64,000 nt of DNA from Flavobacterium aquidurense (lineage in GTDB: Bacteria; Bacteroidota; Bacteroidia; Flavobacteriales; Flavobacteriaceae). The translations under genes and the position numbers were made by a program. The stretch is taken from NCBI RefSeq assembly GCF_001404985.1, contig NZ_JRLF01000006.1, forward strand, positions 372,001-436,000, in the 5' to 3' direction. The notes under the pieces were generated by a model. The model made no database searches and was not told where the DNA came from. It saw only the letters and a program-made list of their open reading frames with translations. Positions 1 through 9,465 of this stretch are shown here, piece by piece. The number at the start of each line of letters is the position of its first letter. The stretch's first letter is position 1.

Positions 1-239
1 GGAAAAGGAACCTTTGGCTGCCATTCAGGAGGTAACATTTTATATCCGTCACGCAAATACCAATCCGGTGGATTAACTCCTATTGCATGAACTCTTACTC
101 TTACCTCTCCACTATTTAATTCTGGAATAGGAGCATCTTCGTAAATCAATACCTCAGGACCTCCAAACTCATGTTGGCGAATCGATTTCATTACTTTAGC
201 GTGGTCCTTATTATCTATTTTATTTTTTAATTGTTCCAT
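1..239 (-). CDS. NADP-dependent oxidoreductase / quinone reductase-like (5' part only)
   Basis: Reading the reverse strand from the ATG at 239 gives an open frame that runs off the window edge, about 79 residues. It holds the MDR (zinc-type alcohol dehydrogenase-like) N-terminus: EFGGPEVL, then VRVRVHAIGVNPPDWYLRDG, the GroES-like start typical of NADPH:quinone oxidoreductases. Such enzymes reduce quinones or reactive alkenals in the cytosol with NADPH. It diverges from the HxlR regulator gene at 370, an arrangement typical of electrophile-responsive HxlR regulators and their target reductases. The nucleotide-binding half lies outside the window, so substrate class cannot be judged. Confidence 0.8.
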   Translation of the reverse strand, partial: MEQLKNKIDNKDHAKVMKSIRQHEFGGPEVLIYEDAPIPELNSGEVRVRVHAIGVNPPDWYLRDGYKMLPPEWQPKVPF

Positions 240-264
240 TTTTATTTGTGTTATTAATAAGATA

Positions 265-295
265 CAAAAGTAAATTAACAGTATATTTGTCGCAA
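265..295 (-). promoter_or_regulatory. Bacteroidota-type promoter of the oxidoreductase gene
   Basis: On the reverse strand TTG (295-293) is followed after 20 bases by TACTTTTG (272-265), a match to the Bacteroidota -33/-7 pattern TTG-N19-21-TAnnTTTG. Transcription would start near 258, about 20 bases before the ATG at 239. The -33 element overlaps the HxlR-type operator half sites described separately. Confidence 0.6.
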
Positions 296-335
296 GTATG
301 TACTAAATAGTATCTTATATACCAAAAAGTATGTA
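294..335. promoter_or_regulatory. Candidate HxlR operator between divergent genes
   Basis: A perfect inverted repeat TACTA-AA-TAGTA lies at 301-312. AAGTATGTA occurs as a direct repeat at 294-302 and 327-335, 33 bp apart, about three helical turns. In addition ATAAGATAC at 257-265 is the inverse of GTATCTTAT at 310-318. TACTA/TAGTA dyads resemble the sites bound by YodB-type HxlR repressors (family knowledge). The position over and upstream of the oxidoreductase -33 element suits repression, possibly with looping to the second copy. That this HxlR protein binds here is inferred. Confidence 0.55.
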
Positions 336-369
336 TTATTGACAATCAATTAGTTACACTTAATAAAAA

Positions 370-726
370 ATGAAAAATAAAATAATAAATTCTGAAACTG
401 TACAAATGTGTGGCGTAGATTATGCATTTAAACGAATTGGTGGAAAATATAAAGGACGTATTTTATGGCATTTACATTCAAAAACAGTATTGCGTTATGG
501 CGAGTTGAGCAGAACTTTACCGGATATTACTACTAAGATGCTGACTCAAACTTTGCGTGAATTAGAAGAAGACAAATTGATAACCAGAGAAGTATATCAT
601 GTAGTACCTCCAAAAGTTGAATATTCGCTGAGCAGCACAGGTATGGAACTAATACCGTTTATCAAACATTTGCATAATTGGGGTAATGAACAACTCGAAA
701 AAGAAAATGCAACATGTGAAAATTAA
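370..726 (+). CDS. HxlR-family winged-helix transcriptional regulator
   Basis: The 118-residue protein matches the whole HxlR family length. Typical features are the early Cys in the CGVDYAFKRIGGKYKGRILWHL segment, the recognition region LRYGELSRTLPDITTKMLTQTLRELEEDKLI, and the wing VYHVVPPKVEYSLSSTG followed by a dimerising C-terminal helix. Cys14 near the N-terminus corresponds in position to the redox/electrophile-sensing Cys of YodB/HypR relatives (family knowledge). It sits divergently from a quinone-oxidoreductase-like gene, with inverted and direct repeats between them, so it probably represses that gene and itself until a quinone or aldehyde modifies the Cys. The inducer is not known. 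Confidence 0.88.
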   Translation: MKNKIINSETVQMCGVDYAFKRIGGKYKGRILWHLHSKTVLRYGELSRTLPDITTKMLTQTLRELEEDKLITREVYHVVPPKVEYSLSSTGMELIPFIKHLHNWGNEQLEKENATCEN

Positions 727-796
727 GCAATCTATAAACCTTTTTTAAAGAATTCATTTTTTTAAATAAGATCAAGAAGACCACTTTACAAATAAG

Positions 797-1273
797 TTAC
801 ACTTTGTCAATTCCCGAAAGTTTGGAATTTAAAGTCATCAATTCTAATTTTTTCCTTTTATGATACTGGCCTAAAACAACCCAAAGACCTATTAAAAAGA
901 AAAAAACACCCAAAGCTCCCAAAATTAGTGGATCAATCAAAAAGACATACATTCCATTAATCTCTGCGTTATCCGGATTATTCGGATCATAAAAAACCTT
1001 AACCTTGCTTCCTTCCATATAATTGGGAGAATAATATGCTACAGAAGAAGTAAATTTTATTTGCTGACCGGATTTTGCAACAAATGAAACAAATGGGTAA
1101 TAAACCATTGTATTCTTGCTCGAAACAGGTATAAATTTAATAATTGTGCCACTGGTAAACTCTGCCTTTGAAAAGAAATTTTGTTTATTACTAAAAAGAT
1201 AAATTGCTAAGGCTAAAAAAAATAAGCCAGGCAGAAAGTAAACATACATACCAGCAGAAATATATCGTTTCAT
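797..1273 (-). CDS. DUF3592 family membrane protein
   Basis: The 158-residue protein has one membrane segment near residues 9-27 and another near 110-135, separated by a beta-rich extracytoplasmic part. That part contains the signature of the DUF3592 family: YYPFVSFVAKSGQQIKFTSS, then YMEGSKVKVFYDPNNPDNAEIN. Biochemical function is unknown for the family. The gene stands alone, convergent with the HxlR gene, with about 70 bases between their stops. The start is the only in-frame Met before the first hydrophobic helix. Confidence 0.75.
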   Translation of the reverse strand: MKRYISAGMYVYFLPGLFFLALAIYLFSNKQNFFSKAEFTSGTIIKFIPVSSKNTMVYYPFVSFVAKSGQQIKFTSSVAYYSPNYMEGSKVKVFYDPNNPDNAEINGMYVFLIDPLILGALGVFFFLIGLWVVLGQYHKRKKLELMTLNSKLSGIDKV

Positions 1274-1325
1274 AATTTATTTAATAACTATATTTTATGG
1301 TATCTATTGTAATTGACCAATTTTG

Positions 1326-1341
1326 AATTTGAGCTCAAATT
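1326..1341. repeat. 16-bp perfect palindrome upstream of the DUF3592 gene
   Basis: AATTTGAGCTCAAATT is a perfect palindrome located about 55 bp before the DUF3592 start codon (reverse strand). It could be an operator for a dimeric regulator. A second short inverted repeat, AGAAGA-TTT-TCTTCT, lies at 1384-1398. No regulator is identified. Confidence 0.4.
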
Positions 1342-1436
1342 TAACCGTTTATAATTGATAAAAACAATAAAAATATTCCTAAAAGAAGATTTTCTTCTAA
1401 TCAACTTAGAGTCCATTTTTTATTTAAAAATGTTAA

Positions 1437-1667
1437 AATAGGTTTCAAATTATAATTTGCATTGAAGATAACGGAATTGGATTTGATGAAGAATTTGCTC
1501 CCAAAATTTTTGATCCATTCTATCGATTACATAACACAGGTCAATATGCGGGCAGCGGTCTTGGACTTACATTAGTAAAAAAAATAATAGACAATCATTA
1601 CGGCTTCATAAAAGCGTCCAGTAAAATTAATTCAGGAACAAAAATGTTTATTTATATTCCTATGTAG
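1437..1667 (+). pseudogene. Remnant of a histidine kinase ATPase domain
   Basis: Translating from 1437 in this frame gives the C-terminal part of a HATPase_c domain: IEDNGIGFD (N/G1 box), KIFDPFYRLHN (F box), GSGLGLTLVKKIIDNHYG (G2 box), ending in MFIYIPM and a TAG at 1665-1667. An in-frame TAA lies at 1434-1436, and no HisKA or earlier domain is visible upstream in any frame. The fragment begins abruptly after about five residues of leader. It therefore looks like the tail of a lost kinase gene rather than a working gene. It resembles the end of the REC-kinase encoded at 39346-40569 in this window. Confidence 0.7.
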
Positions 1668-1749
1668 AGATTTATAAATGATCATTTCTTATAAAAGTAA
1701 CGATTGCAAAACCATTGATTATAATAGCATATAATACAAAAATTATAAG

Positions 1750-2352
1750 CTATAAATCTTTTACGTTAGCTATTATCAGCTCATTATCAAAGGTATAAAC
1801 CCTTGGTATACCTGTTGCAATATTTACTTTTACAATATCAAGCGGACTTATTTTTTCCAGATACATCATCAGCGATCTCAGGCTATTGCCATGAGCAACA
1901 AGTAATACATTTTGTCCCATTTTTAATTTTGGCTCGATTTGTTCTTTATAATAAGGAACCACGCGATTGTAAGTGTCTAAAAGGCTTTCGCCACCTGGAG
2001 GACATATATCATAACTTCTTCTCCAGATTTCTACCTGTTCAAATCCATATTTTTTTGCCGTTTCATCTTTATTAAGTCCCTGTAAACTGCCATACATTCG
2101 CTCATTAAATGCTTTATTTTTTACTATAGGAATTTTTATCTTCATATCATTTAAGATAATCTCTAAAGTTTCCTGAGCCCTGATAAGCATTGAAGTATAC
2201 GCAATATCAAAAACATGCCCTTTTAGTTTTTCTCCTGCGAGTTTTGCCTGTTCTTTTCCAAGTTCCGTGAGCGGAATATCGACGATTCCTGTAAATCTGT
2301 TTTCTAAATTATAAAGAGATTGTCCATGTCGGACAAAAATTAATTGCGCCAT
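1750..2352 (-). CDS. gpmA: 2,3-bisphosphoglycerate-dependent phosphoglycerate mutase
   Basis: This glycolytic/gluconeogenic enzyme interconverts 3- and 2-phosphoglycerate in the cytosol through a phosphohistidine. The RHGQS motif places the phosphorylated His at residue 9. The general acid Glu is at residue 84 in NERMYGSLQGLNKDE, and the second His at 154 in VAHGNSLRS; the CPPGGES loop is present. At 200 residues it is shorter than E. coli GpmA (about 250), lacking much of the C-terminal tail, a short form found in several bacterial groups. The NERMYG-LQG segment favours a true mutase over a generic histidine phosphatase. A TAGCTTTG -7-like element lies on the reverse strand at 2381-2374. Confidence 0.87.
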   Translation of the reverse strand: MAQLIFVRHGQSLYNLENRFTGIVDIPLTELGKEQAKLAGEKLKGHVFDIAYTSMLIRAQETLEIILNDMKIKIPIVKNKAFNERMYGSLQGLNKDETAKKYGFEQVEIWRRSYDICPPGGESLLDTYNRVVPYYKEQIEPKLKMGQNVLLVAHGNSLRSLMMYLEKISPLDIVKVNIATGIPRVYTFDNELIIANVKDL

Positions 2353-2469
2353 TTTTGTTATTTAAAGCCATATCAAAGCTAACATAAAGATAAAACAAAT
2401 ACTTCTTTAGTTTTCAGAATTCCGCACCATTCAATATTAAATTTCATCTTAAGAAACTAATGCAAAACA

Positions 2470-2497
2470 AATGAGCCCGATATATATCGGGCTCATT
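2470..2497 (-). terminator. Intrinsic terminator downstream of katG
   Basis: A perfect 28-bp inverted repeat, with GAGCCCGATA arms around a short TA centre, lies 68 bases after the katG stop. On the reverse strand it is followed by a T-rich run (TTTGTTTTG). It sits between katG and the phosphoglycerate mutase gene, so it should end katG transcripts. Confidence 0.8.
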
Positions 2498-2564
2498 ATT
2501 ACTTTAAAATTAATCTAACCTTTTGGGTTTAGAATTTACAGTATCTTTTTAGGTAATATAATTT

Positions 2565-4850
<2,286 letters not shown>

Positions 4851-5040
4851 TTATTTTGATACTAATTTACAAAGTAAAACAAGAGAATGTTATTAGCTTT
4901 AATAATAAATAATTTTTATTTGATAGTTAAAATCTATACTTGTAAAAGAATTTTCTAATAATCAATCCTTTTATGAAAACATCAAAATTATCCAAAATCA
5001 GGTAAACCATATTTTAAGATGGGAAAATACTGAAAAAAAA

Positions 5041-5688
5041 TTAACAGGATTTGTATTTTTTATAGCCTTTAAAAATTTGAATTATTCCTAATGCAATAAA
5101 AAATAAAGGAATAAAAACAGGAATTATAAGTATTGAGAATTGATTTGCTTTTTGAAATATAGCCTGCAATAGTACAATCAAACTAAACATTCCTAAAAAA
5201 ACGCCTATTACAGTTCCTGCAATATAATAGTATTTTAAATCTCTTTCTACACTAATATATTCTTTGTTAAGTAAATAGAGATTCCAACTTGTCCAGAAAG
5301 GCAACTGCAAAAAATTGACCCCATTTAAGATGATACCTATTACAAACGGTGAATACAGTAAATATTCCTGTAAAAAATGATTCGATTTTTCTGTGTGGTT
5401 AAAATTTAAATAAAAAACAAAGGCCAAAATAAACATAAACAGTATTGAAAACAAATCAATTATCTTTAATAACTTTTTATTCTGTATGAGCTTTTTGGCA
5501 AAAAGTAAGGTAAAATAAATTACAAAAGTTTCTACAAAAACGACTCCAAATAAAAAGAATACCAAATTATGCCATCCTGATTTCGAATAAATTTCTAATC
5601 CTGCAAGGTTTAAATATCCTAATGGAATTGATCCCAGAAAGCTTACTAAAAAACCAATCGAAATATTTTTTATTCTTTTCATTTTCAA
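5041..5688 (-). CDS. LysE-family-like membrane exporter
   Basis: The 215-residue protein has about six hydrophobic helices and the N-terminal motif FLGSIPLGYLNLAG, close to the GPxPGP-like start of LysE/RhtB amino-acid exporters. Helices lie near residues 10-30, 42-64, 75-97, 112-130, 150-175 and 183-205. The family exports amino acids or related small molecules across the inner membrane; the substrate here is unknown. Its ATG overlaps the last four bases of the ATP-grasp gene (ATGA), so the two are translationally coupled. This suggests the exporter handles the ATP-grasp product. It is the last gene of the operon that begins with the peroxiredoxin at 9374. Confidence 0.65.
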   Translation of the reverse strand: MKMKRIKNISIGFLVSFLGSIPLGYLNLAGLEIYSKSGWHNLVFFLFGVVFVETFVIYFTLLFAKKLIQNKKLLKIIDLFSILFMFILAFVFYLNFNHTEKSNHFLQEYLLYSPFVIGIILNGVNFLQLPFWTSWNLYLLNKEYISVERDLKYYYIAGTVIGVFLGMFSLIVLLQAIFQKANQFSILIIPVFIPLFFIALGIIQIFKGYKKYKSC

Positions 5689-6719
5689 AAATTCATGATT
5701 TTGCTGTTTTGCACGAGATGCAATCTGTATTCCCTCATACCTACTTTATAATCTAGATAAGGAACTCCCATTTTATGGTTTTCAACGCTTATTTCATACA
5801 TATAAGTAATGTGCCGCGCCAGTTCTTTCCAGGCAAACCAAAGAGAATGTTTAGGATCGTAAATATGTGTGGGTTCACTTGCGGCGCCATTAAGCTCGAC
5901 GATTTGAAAGTTTTCGCCTCTTTCTAATTCTTCAAAAGTGTTGTACATAATATCAAAACGTCCAAAATAAAATTCCGGGATTTGAATCGCAATTTCATTA
6001 ATCATATGGGTTAATTTTGGCGTAATCCAATCGCTTCCATCCAGAAATTTTGCTCCGCGGGCGTGATTCCCAAACGGAACTAAATTTAATGTTTCGTCTT
6101 TGGCTAAAATACACTGCAACTGATCTCCATATTCTTCTTTTAAAACCTCTAACTGTAATTGAAACCGTGGTGTCTGTTTGATTAAATCTTCTATAGTAGA
6201 TTTTCCGTCTCCTGTTACAATTAAAAATTCCTTAGACACAATTCCGGTTATTTTTCCGTTTTTTTGAAGCGGATGCCGTACGTAAAAAATACCTACTTCA
6301 TTTTTAAACGGAATCAAATCCTGTATTAAAAAATCAAAATTGGCTTTTTCAGCATACTCTTTCAAATCAGAAGCGGTTTTAATTTTTTTTACGCCTGAAC
6401 CGCGCAAACCAATATCCGGTTTTGCGATTAACGGAAAATAGATTTGTTTCTCTACCACGCTATCCACAATGCTTTTTAAGTCCGTTTTCTCCTTAATTAA
6501 AATAGTTTTGGGATAATACTTTTTAGGAAGCAAATCATAAATCTGTTTTTTACTTTCCATAATAAATCCGCCATTTTTAATTTTTGGATTAGAAGCATTA
6601 AAGAAAAAAACAGATCTTGCTTTGATTGCATAATAGGCCCAAAGAAAATAAATAGGCGCGTACAAAACCTGAAAAGGCCAATACTCCCAATTGGTTATTT
6701 TATGGATAAATAATTTCAT
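5685..6719 (-). CDS. ATP-grasp family ligase (D-Ala-D-Ala ligase-like fold)
   Basis: This 344-residue protein carries an ATP-grasp fold that would activate a carboxylate with ATP and join it to an amine. Visible parts are LIAKPDIGLRGSGV (residues 97-110, first ATP-binding Lys and glycine loop), the EFLIVTGDGKST segment (164-174) also seen in cyanophycin-synthetase-type ATP-grasp proteins, GRFDIM (253-258) and the metal-binding QIVELNGAASEP (272-283). Residues 1-45 form a hydrophobic, aromatic-rich extension that may contact the membrane. No substrate domain identifies the product. It lies 12 bases after the NRDE gene and overlaps the LysE-like exporter. A small peptide-like product that is then exported is an inference from this pairing. 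Confidence 0.75.
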   Translation of the reverse strand: MKLFIHKITNWEYWPFQVLYAPIYFLWAYYAIKARSVFFFNASNPKIKNGGFIMESKKQIYDLLPKKYYPKTILIKEKTDLKSIVDSVVEKQIYFPLIAKPDIGLRGSGVKKIKTASDLKEYAEKANFDFLIQDLIPFKNEVGIFYVRHPLQKNGKITGIVSKEFLIVTGDGKSTIEDLIKQTPRFQLQLEVLKEEYGDQLQCILAKDETLNLVPFGNHARGAKFLDGSDWITPKLTHMINEIAIQIPEFYFGRFDIMYNTFEELERGENFQIVELNGAASEPTHIYDPKHSLWFAWKELARHITYMYEISVENHKMGVPYLDYKVGMREYRLHLVQNSKIMNF

Positions 6720-6731
6720 TTCTCTCAGTTT

Positions 6732-7442
6732 TTAAATACGAATAAATGTGGTTGAAAAATCTTTTGTATTCAATAAATCATAATATTTCATCATTCCTTT
6801 GTTTTTCTCAATTACAGTCTGGGTCACGCTTAAGGTTTTCATTGTGTTTTCCCGGTTTATGACCAAACCATTTTCAGAATCATCACTTTCTGTATTTCGA
6901 TGAAAATCGAGCATTTGCAAAGCAGATATTTCATTTTTATCACTCAGGAAATCAAAAAACCAATCAGATCGTTTCTTTCTGATTTTGTCAGAATATAAAG
7001 TAACTGATGACCAAATATGATTTTTAGTACTGTCCAGAAAAATTTTCATTTTCACAAGACCATCCCAGATCAATTCATACAATTTTCCGTTTTGAAATAA
7101 AACCAATGTAAAGGGTTCAATATCTTCGAGATTGATCTCACTCCAAAAATCTTTTGGTGATTGGTTCCCGATAATATCCAATGCAATCAATCCGCGGCTT
7201 TTTCTATACGGAAATATCGGATTGTGTTTTGTCGTTCCTCCATTCAACAACACGAGAACGGTTCCGTTTTGATCAATGGCAAACCAGGTTCCTCCGGCTT
7301 TTGCATCTTTTGGATACATAATATTTTTACCATTGTGAGAATAATTTCGCGGCACAATAGCAGCGGGACGAATTACTTTTTCGTCCCGGTTTGAAGTAAT
7401 AATTATAACTCCGCCATTATTTATAAAACTTACTGTACACAT
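6732..7442 (-). CDS. NRDE (TANGO2-like) family protein
   Basis: The 236-residue protein starts with MCTVSF and has the diagnostic SNRDE (residues 17-21), followed by the YPKDAKAGGTWFAIDQNGTVLVLLNGG segment of the NRDE/TANGO2 family. Cys2 would become an N-terminal nucleophile if the initiator Met is removed, as in Ntn hydrolases; this is family-level inference. Human TANGO2 relatives are linked to haem and lipid metabolism, but bacterial functions are undefined. The start overlaps the end of the DinB-like gene by 13 bases, showing tight coupling within the operon. Confidence 0.8.
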   Translation of the reverse strand: MCTVSFINNGGVIIITSNRDEKVIRPAAIVPRNYSHNGKNIMYPKDAKAGGTWFAIDQNGTVLVLLNGGTTKHNPIFPYRKSRGLIALDIIGNQSPKDFWSEINLEDIEPFTLVLFQNGKLYELIWDGLVKMKIFLDSTKNHIWSSVTLYSDKIRKKRSDWFFDFLSDKNEISALQMLDFHRNTESDDSENGLVINRENTMKTLSVTQTVIEKNKGMMKYYDLLNTKDFSTTFIRI

Positions 7443-7918
7443 TGTCTTCTGTATTCAATTGTGGAACGTGCTACACCAAAATTTTCATTCATTAAGATAT
7501 TTTCAAATTGCAAAACAGCAACTTTTATCAATGCCTGATGATGAATGCAATGTTCCAGATTATAGAGCAATTCTCTGTAATAATTACTCTGAATCCTGAT
7601 GGCAAGATGGTCAATTATTTGTTCGAGGTAGATTGTTTTGTTTTCGCTTTTCAATCCTGTTTTAATTTGAATGATAGCTTGTTTGGCAAATGCTGTTTCT
7701 GTTTGAATCTGATTATTTCTCGCGCGATTATCGTAATTTAAAACTGCTGAATCGTAGCTTTTTTCAAGACATTGAAACATTTCAATAATGTGCCTTGTAT
7801 GTTCACCGATGGTAGCATTGCTTAAAGCTTCGCAAGATTTTGAATAATCCTTGTCCGACAATTGGTCTAACAGATCAACCAATTCATCTAAACTGTGACG
7901 TATCGATTTTAGTAACAT
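7430..7918 (-). CDS. DinB-like four-helix metalloprotein
   Basis: The 162-residue all-helical protein fits the DinB/YfiT fold. Candidate metal ligands are His40 or His43 in IGEHTRHIIEM, and His123 and His127 in LEHCIHHQALI, the usual three-His arrangement of the superfamily. Members include bacillithiol and mycothiol S-transferases and many proteins of unknown role. It has no signal peptide and so is probably cytosolic. It lies 5 bases after the DoxX gene and overlaps the NRDE gene by 13 bases. A thiol-linked role would fit the redox character of the operon but is not shown. Confidence 0.72.
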   Translation of the reverse strand: MLLKSIRHSLDELVDLLDQLSDKDYSKSCEALSNATIGEHTRHIIEMFQCLEKSYDSAVLNYDNRARNNQIQTETAFAKQAIIQIKTGLKSENKTIYLEQIIDHLAIRIQSNYYRELLYNLEHCIHHQALIKVAVLQFENILMNENFGVARSTIEYRRQCVQ

Positions 7919-7923
7919 AACTT

Positions 7924-8304
7924 TTAATTTAGAAGATTAAACAATTTATTTTTATTGAAATAAAGCAATCCTAAACAGCATAACAGCGTAATAACCGCCA
8001 AAGCAAAAAGGGTTCCTCCGTCATTTTTAACCACTATTCCCAGAATAAATAAGTGTGATAAAATAGCGCCTGTCATAATACCAAATGCGCCTAAAGCGCC
8101 AATCCAGGTGGTTTTGGGTATTAAAATCAAAATTGCTGCAATCAACTCTGCTATTCCTGAACCAATCCTTCCATAAGGTTCTATTCCTAAAGTCGAGAAA
8201 ATATAAACACTTTCTTCTGCTCCGCTGAATTTAAAATATAGTGTTTGCAATAAAATTACCGAAGCCACTATTCTAAGCATCCATATTATAATTTCCTTTT
8301 TCAT
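7924..8304 (-). CDS. DoxX-like integral membrane protein
   Basis: The 126-residue protein has four predicted membrane helices (about residues 7-25, 45-63, 67-90, 98-118) and the DoxX-family core: a FKFSGAEES segment after helix 1 and GRIGSGIAELIAAILILIP in helix 2. DoxX-type proteins occur beside redox enzymes and are thought to be membrane partners in thiol or quinone redox reactions. It lies between the YHS-domain gene (9-base gap) and the DinB-like gene (5-base gap). Confidence 0.8.
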   Translation of the reverse strand: MKKEIIIWMLRIVASVILLQTLYFKFSGAEESVYIFSTLGIEPYGRIGSGIAELIAAILILIPKTTWIGALGAFGIMTGAILSHLFILGIVVKNDGGTLFALAVITLLCCLGLLYFNKNKLFNLLN

Positions 8305-8313
8305 GGCTCCGGA

Positions 8314-8772
8314 TTATTTGTAGATTTTTTTCCAATTATTATCTGCCTGATTTTTTAAAGTATTCTGGTCTTTGTTCCAGCTTTTGAGCGTATTATTAAA
8401 ATAGGCATTGTAAAACAGATACAATTTACCGTCGACAATTTTGAATGTTTCCGGGTTTATTGTTACTTTTTCACCGGCACTCCCCATTGCATATGCACAC
8501 CATCCGCCATATTGAGGTTCATATTTGGACGGATTTACCAGAAAAGTATTTTTATTTTCAGCTGATGAAAAATTATACATTACACCCTGATAAGAAACTG
8601 AAATTTCTTTTTTTCCTTTTATTGCTTTTCCCTGAGTAAAATATCCTACAGGATCGTAACCCAGAATAGCAACTTTATTTTCTACATTATACTGGCTAAT
8701 TCGTTTAGCATCATTTTGAGCAAATGAAACTCCGTAAACCAAAATCAATAAAAATAATACTAGCTTTTTCAT
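8314..8772 (-). CDS. Secreted YHS-domain protein
   Basis: The 152-residue protein has a signal peptide (MKKLVLFLLILVYGVSFAQ) and then a YHS domain: ILGYDPVGYFTQGKAIKGK, YNFSSAENKNTFLVNPSKYEPQYGGWCAYA. YHS domains occur in metal-handling proteins, and proteins of this exact layout are common in Bacteroidota. A single Cys (in GGWCAYA) is present in the mature part. Its place 5 bases after the peroxiredoxin gene and 9 before DoxX suggests that all three act at the envelope. The ligand is not known. Confidence 0.82.
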   Translation of the reverse strand: MKKLVLFLLILVYGVSFAQNDAKRISQYNVENKVAILGYDPVGYFTQGKAIKGKKEISVSYQGVMYNFSSAENKNTFLVNPSKYEPQYGGWCAYAMGSAGEKVTINPETFKIVDGKLYLFYNAYFNNTLKSWNKDQNTLKNQADNNWKKIYK

Positions 8773-8777
8773 GTTTT

Positions 8778-9374
8778 TTATTTTAAGTTTTTTAATACAG
8801 AAACCAGTAATTCGGTTGTTATGCGCTGTTTAAAATCAGGAGAAACATATTCAAAAAGTATCTCACTCTCAGTGTTTACAACAAAAACGGAAGGAACTGG
8901 TAAAAAACTCGTATTGATTCCATTAGAATGTACGTTAATTACCGATTTGTAGTTTTCAGGAGCTTCAAAAGCAATTCCAGCTGCTTTTATTAATTCTCCT
9001 TTTGAGTCAGAAAGCAAGGTATATTTTACATTATCTTTTTGTTCTGTGCTTTTCAAATTTTCAGCAGAATCCGGGCTTACTGCAATAATCTGATATCCCA
9101 AATCCAGAATTTGTTTTTCGGCTTCAGCCATTGCCTGTAAATGCAGATTACAATATGGGCACCAGCCACCGCGATAAAAAACGAGAACTGTTTTTTTCTT
9201 TTTTAGTAAGTCCGAAATTTGAACAGCTGTATTTTCAGATGATTTTAAAGTAATGTTGGGGATCTTCTCTCCTATTAATAAAGGAGCGATATCAGTCGCA
9301 GATTTAGGGATTGCGTTCTGGGCATTAGCAACCGAACTTAGGGTTACTAGAAACATAAAAAGTAATTTTTTCAT
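8778..9374 (-). CDS. Periplasmic peroxiredoxin-like (AhpC/TSA) protein
   Basis: The 198-residue protein has a signal peptide (residues 1-19, ending SVANAQ) and a thioredoxin-fold AhpC/TSA domain. The active site FYRGGWCPYCNLHL puts Cys72 and Cys75 in a CxxC pair, unlike the spaced cysteines of classical 2-Cys peroxiredoxins. It may therefore reduce peroxides or act as a thiol oxidoreductase in the periplasm. It is the first gene of a seven-gene, nearly gapless operon. An inverted repeat in its leader (9384-9410) and the Crp/Fnr gene just upstream suggest redox- or stress-controlled expression. Confidence 0.85.
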   Translation of the reverse strand: MKKLLFMFLVTLSSVANAQNAIPKSATDIAPLLIGEKIPNITLKSSENTAVQISDLLKKKKTVLVFYRGGWCPYCNLHLQAMAEAEKQILDLGYQIIAVSPDSAENLKSTEQKDNVKYTLLSDSKGELIKAAGIAFEAPENYKSVINVHSNGINTSFLPVPSVFVVNTESEILFEYVSPDFKQRITTELLVSVLKNLK

Positions 9375-9383
9375 AATATATAG

Positions 9384-9410
9384 TTTTACATCTTTTTTGA
9401 TGATGTAAAA
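9384..9410 (-). promoter_or_regulatory. Inverted repeat in the leader of the peroxiredoxin operon
   Basis: TTTTACATC (9384-9392) and GATGTAAAA (9402-9410) form a perfect 9-9-9 dyad starting 10 bases before the peroxiredoxin ATG on the reverse strand. It may be an operator for a dimeric regulator or an RNA hairpin near the start codon. The neighbouring Crp/Fnr protein is an obvious candidate binder, but the motif is not the classical TGTGA or TTGAT half site. Confidence 0.45.
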
Positions 9411-9465
9411 TTATTGTACTATGAAAAAGCAAAATGTCAGCTAATTTACACTTCGATTAAAATAG

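Noticed and set aside
1803-2075. Forward-strand open frame opposite the phosphoglycerate mutase gene
   Set aside because: It is antisense to conserved catalytic motifs of the mutase and shows no protein family features.
2470-2497. 28-bp perfect palindrome considered as an operator
   Set aside because: It lies just downstream of katG, is GC-rich in the arms and is followed by a T-rich run on the katG strand, so a terminator explains it.
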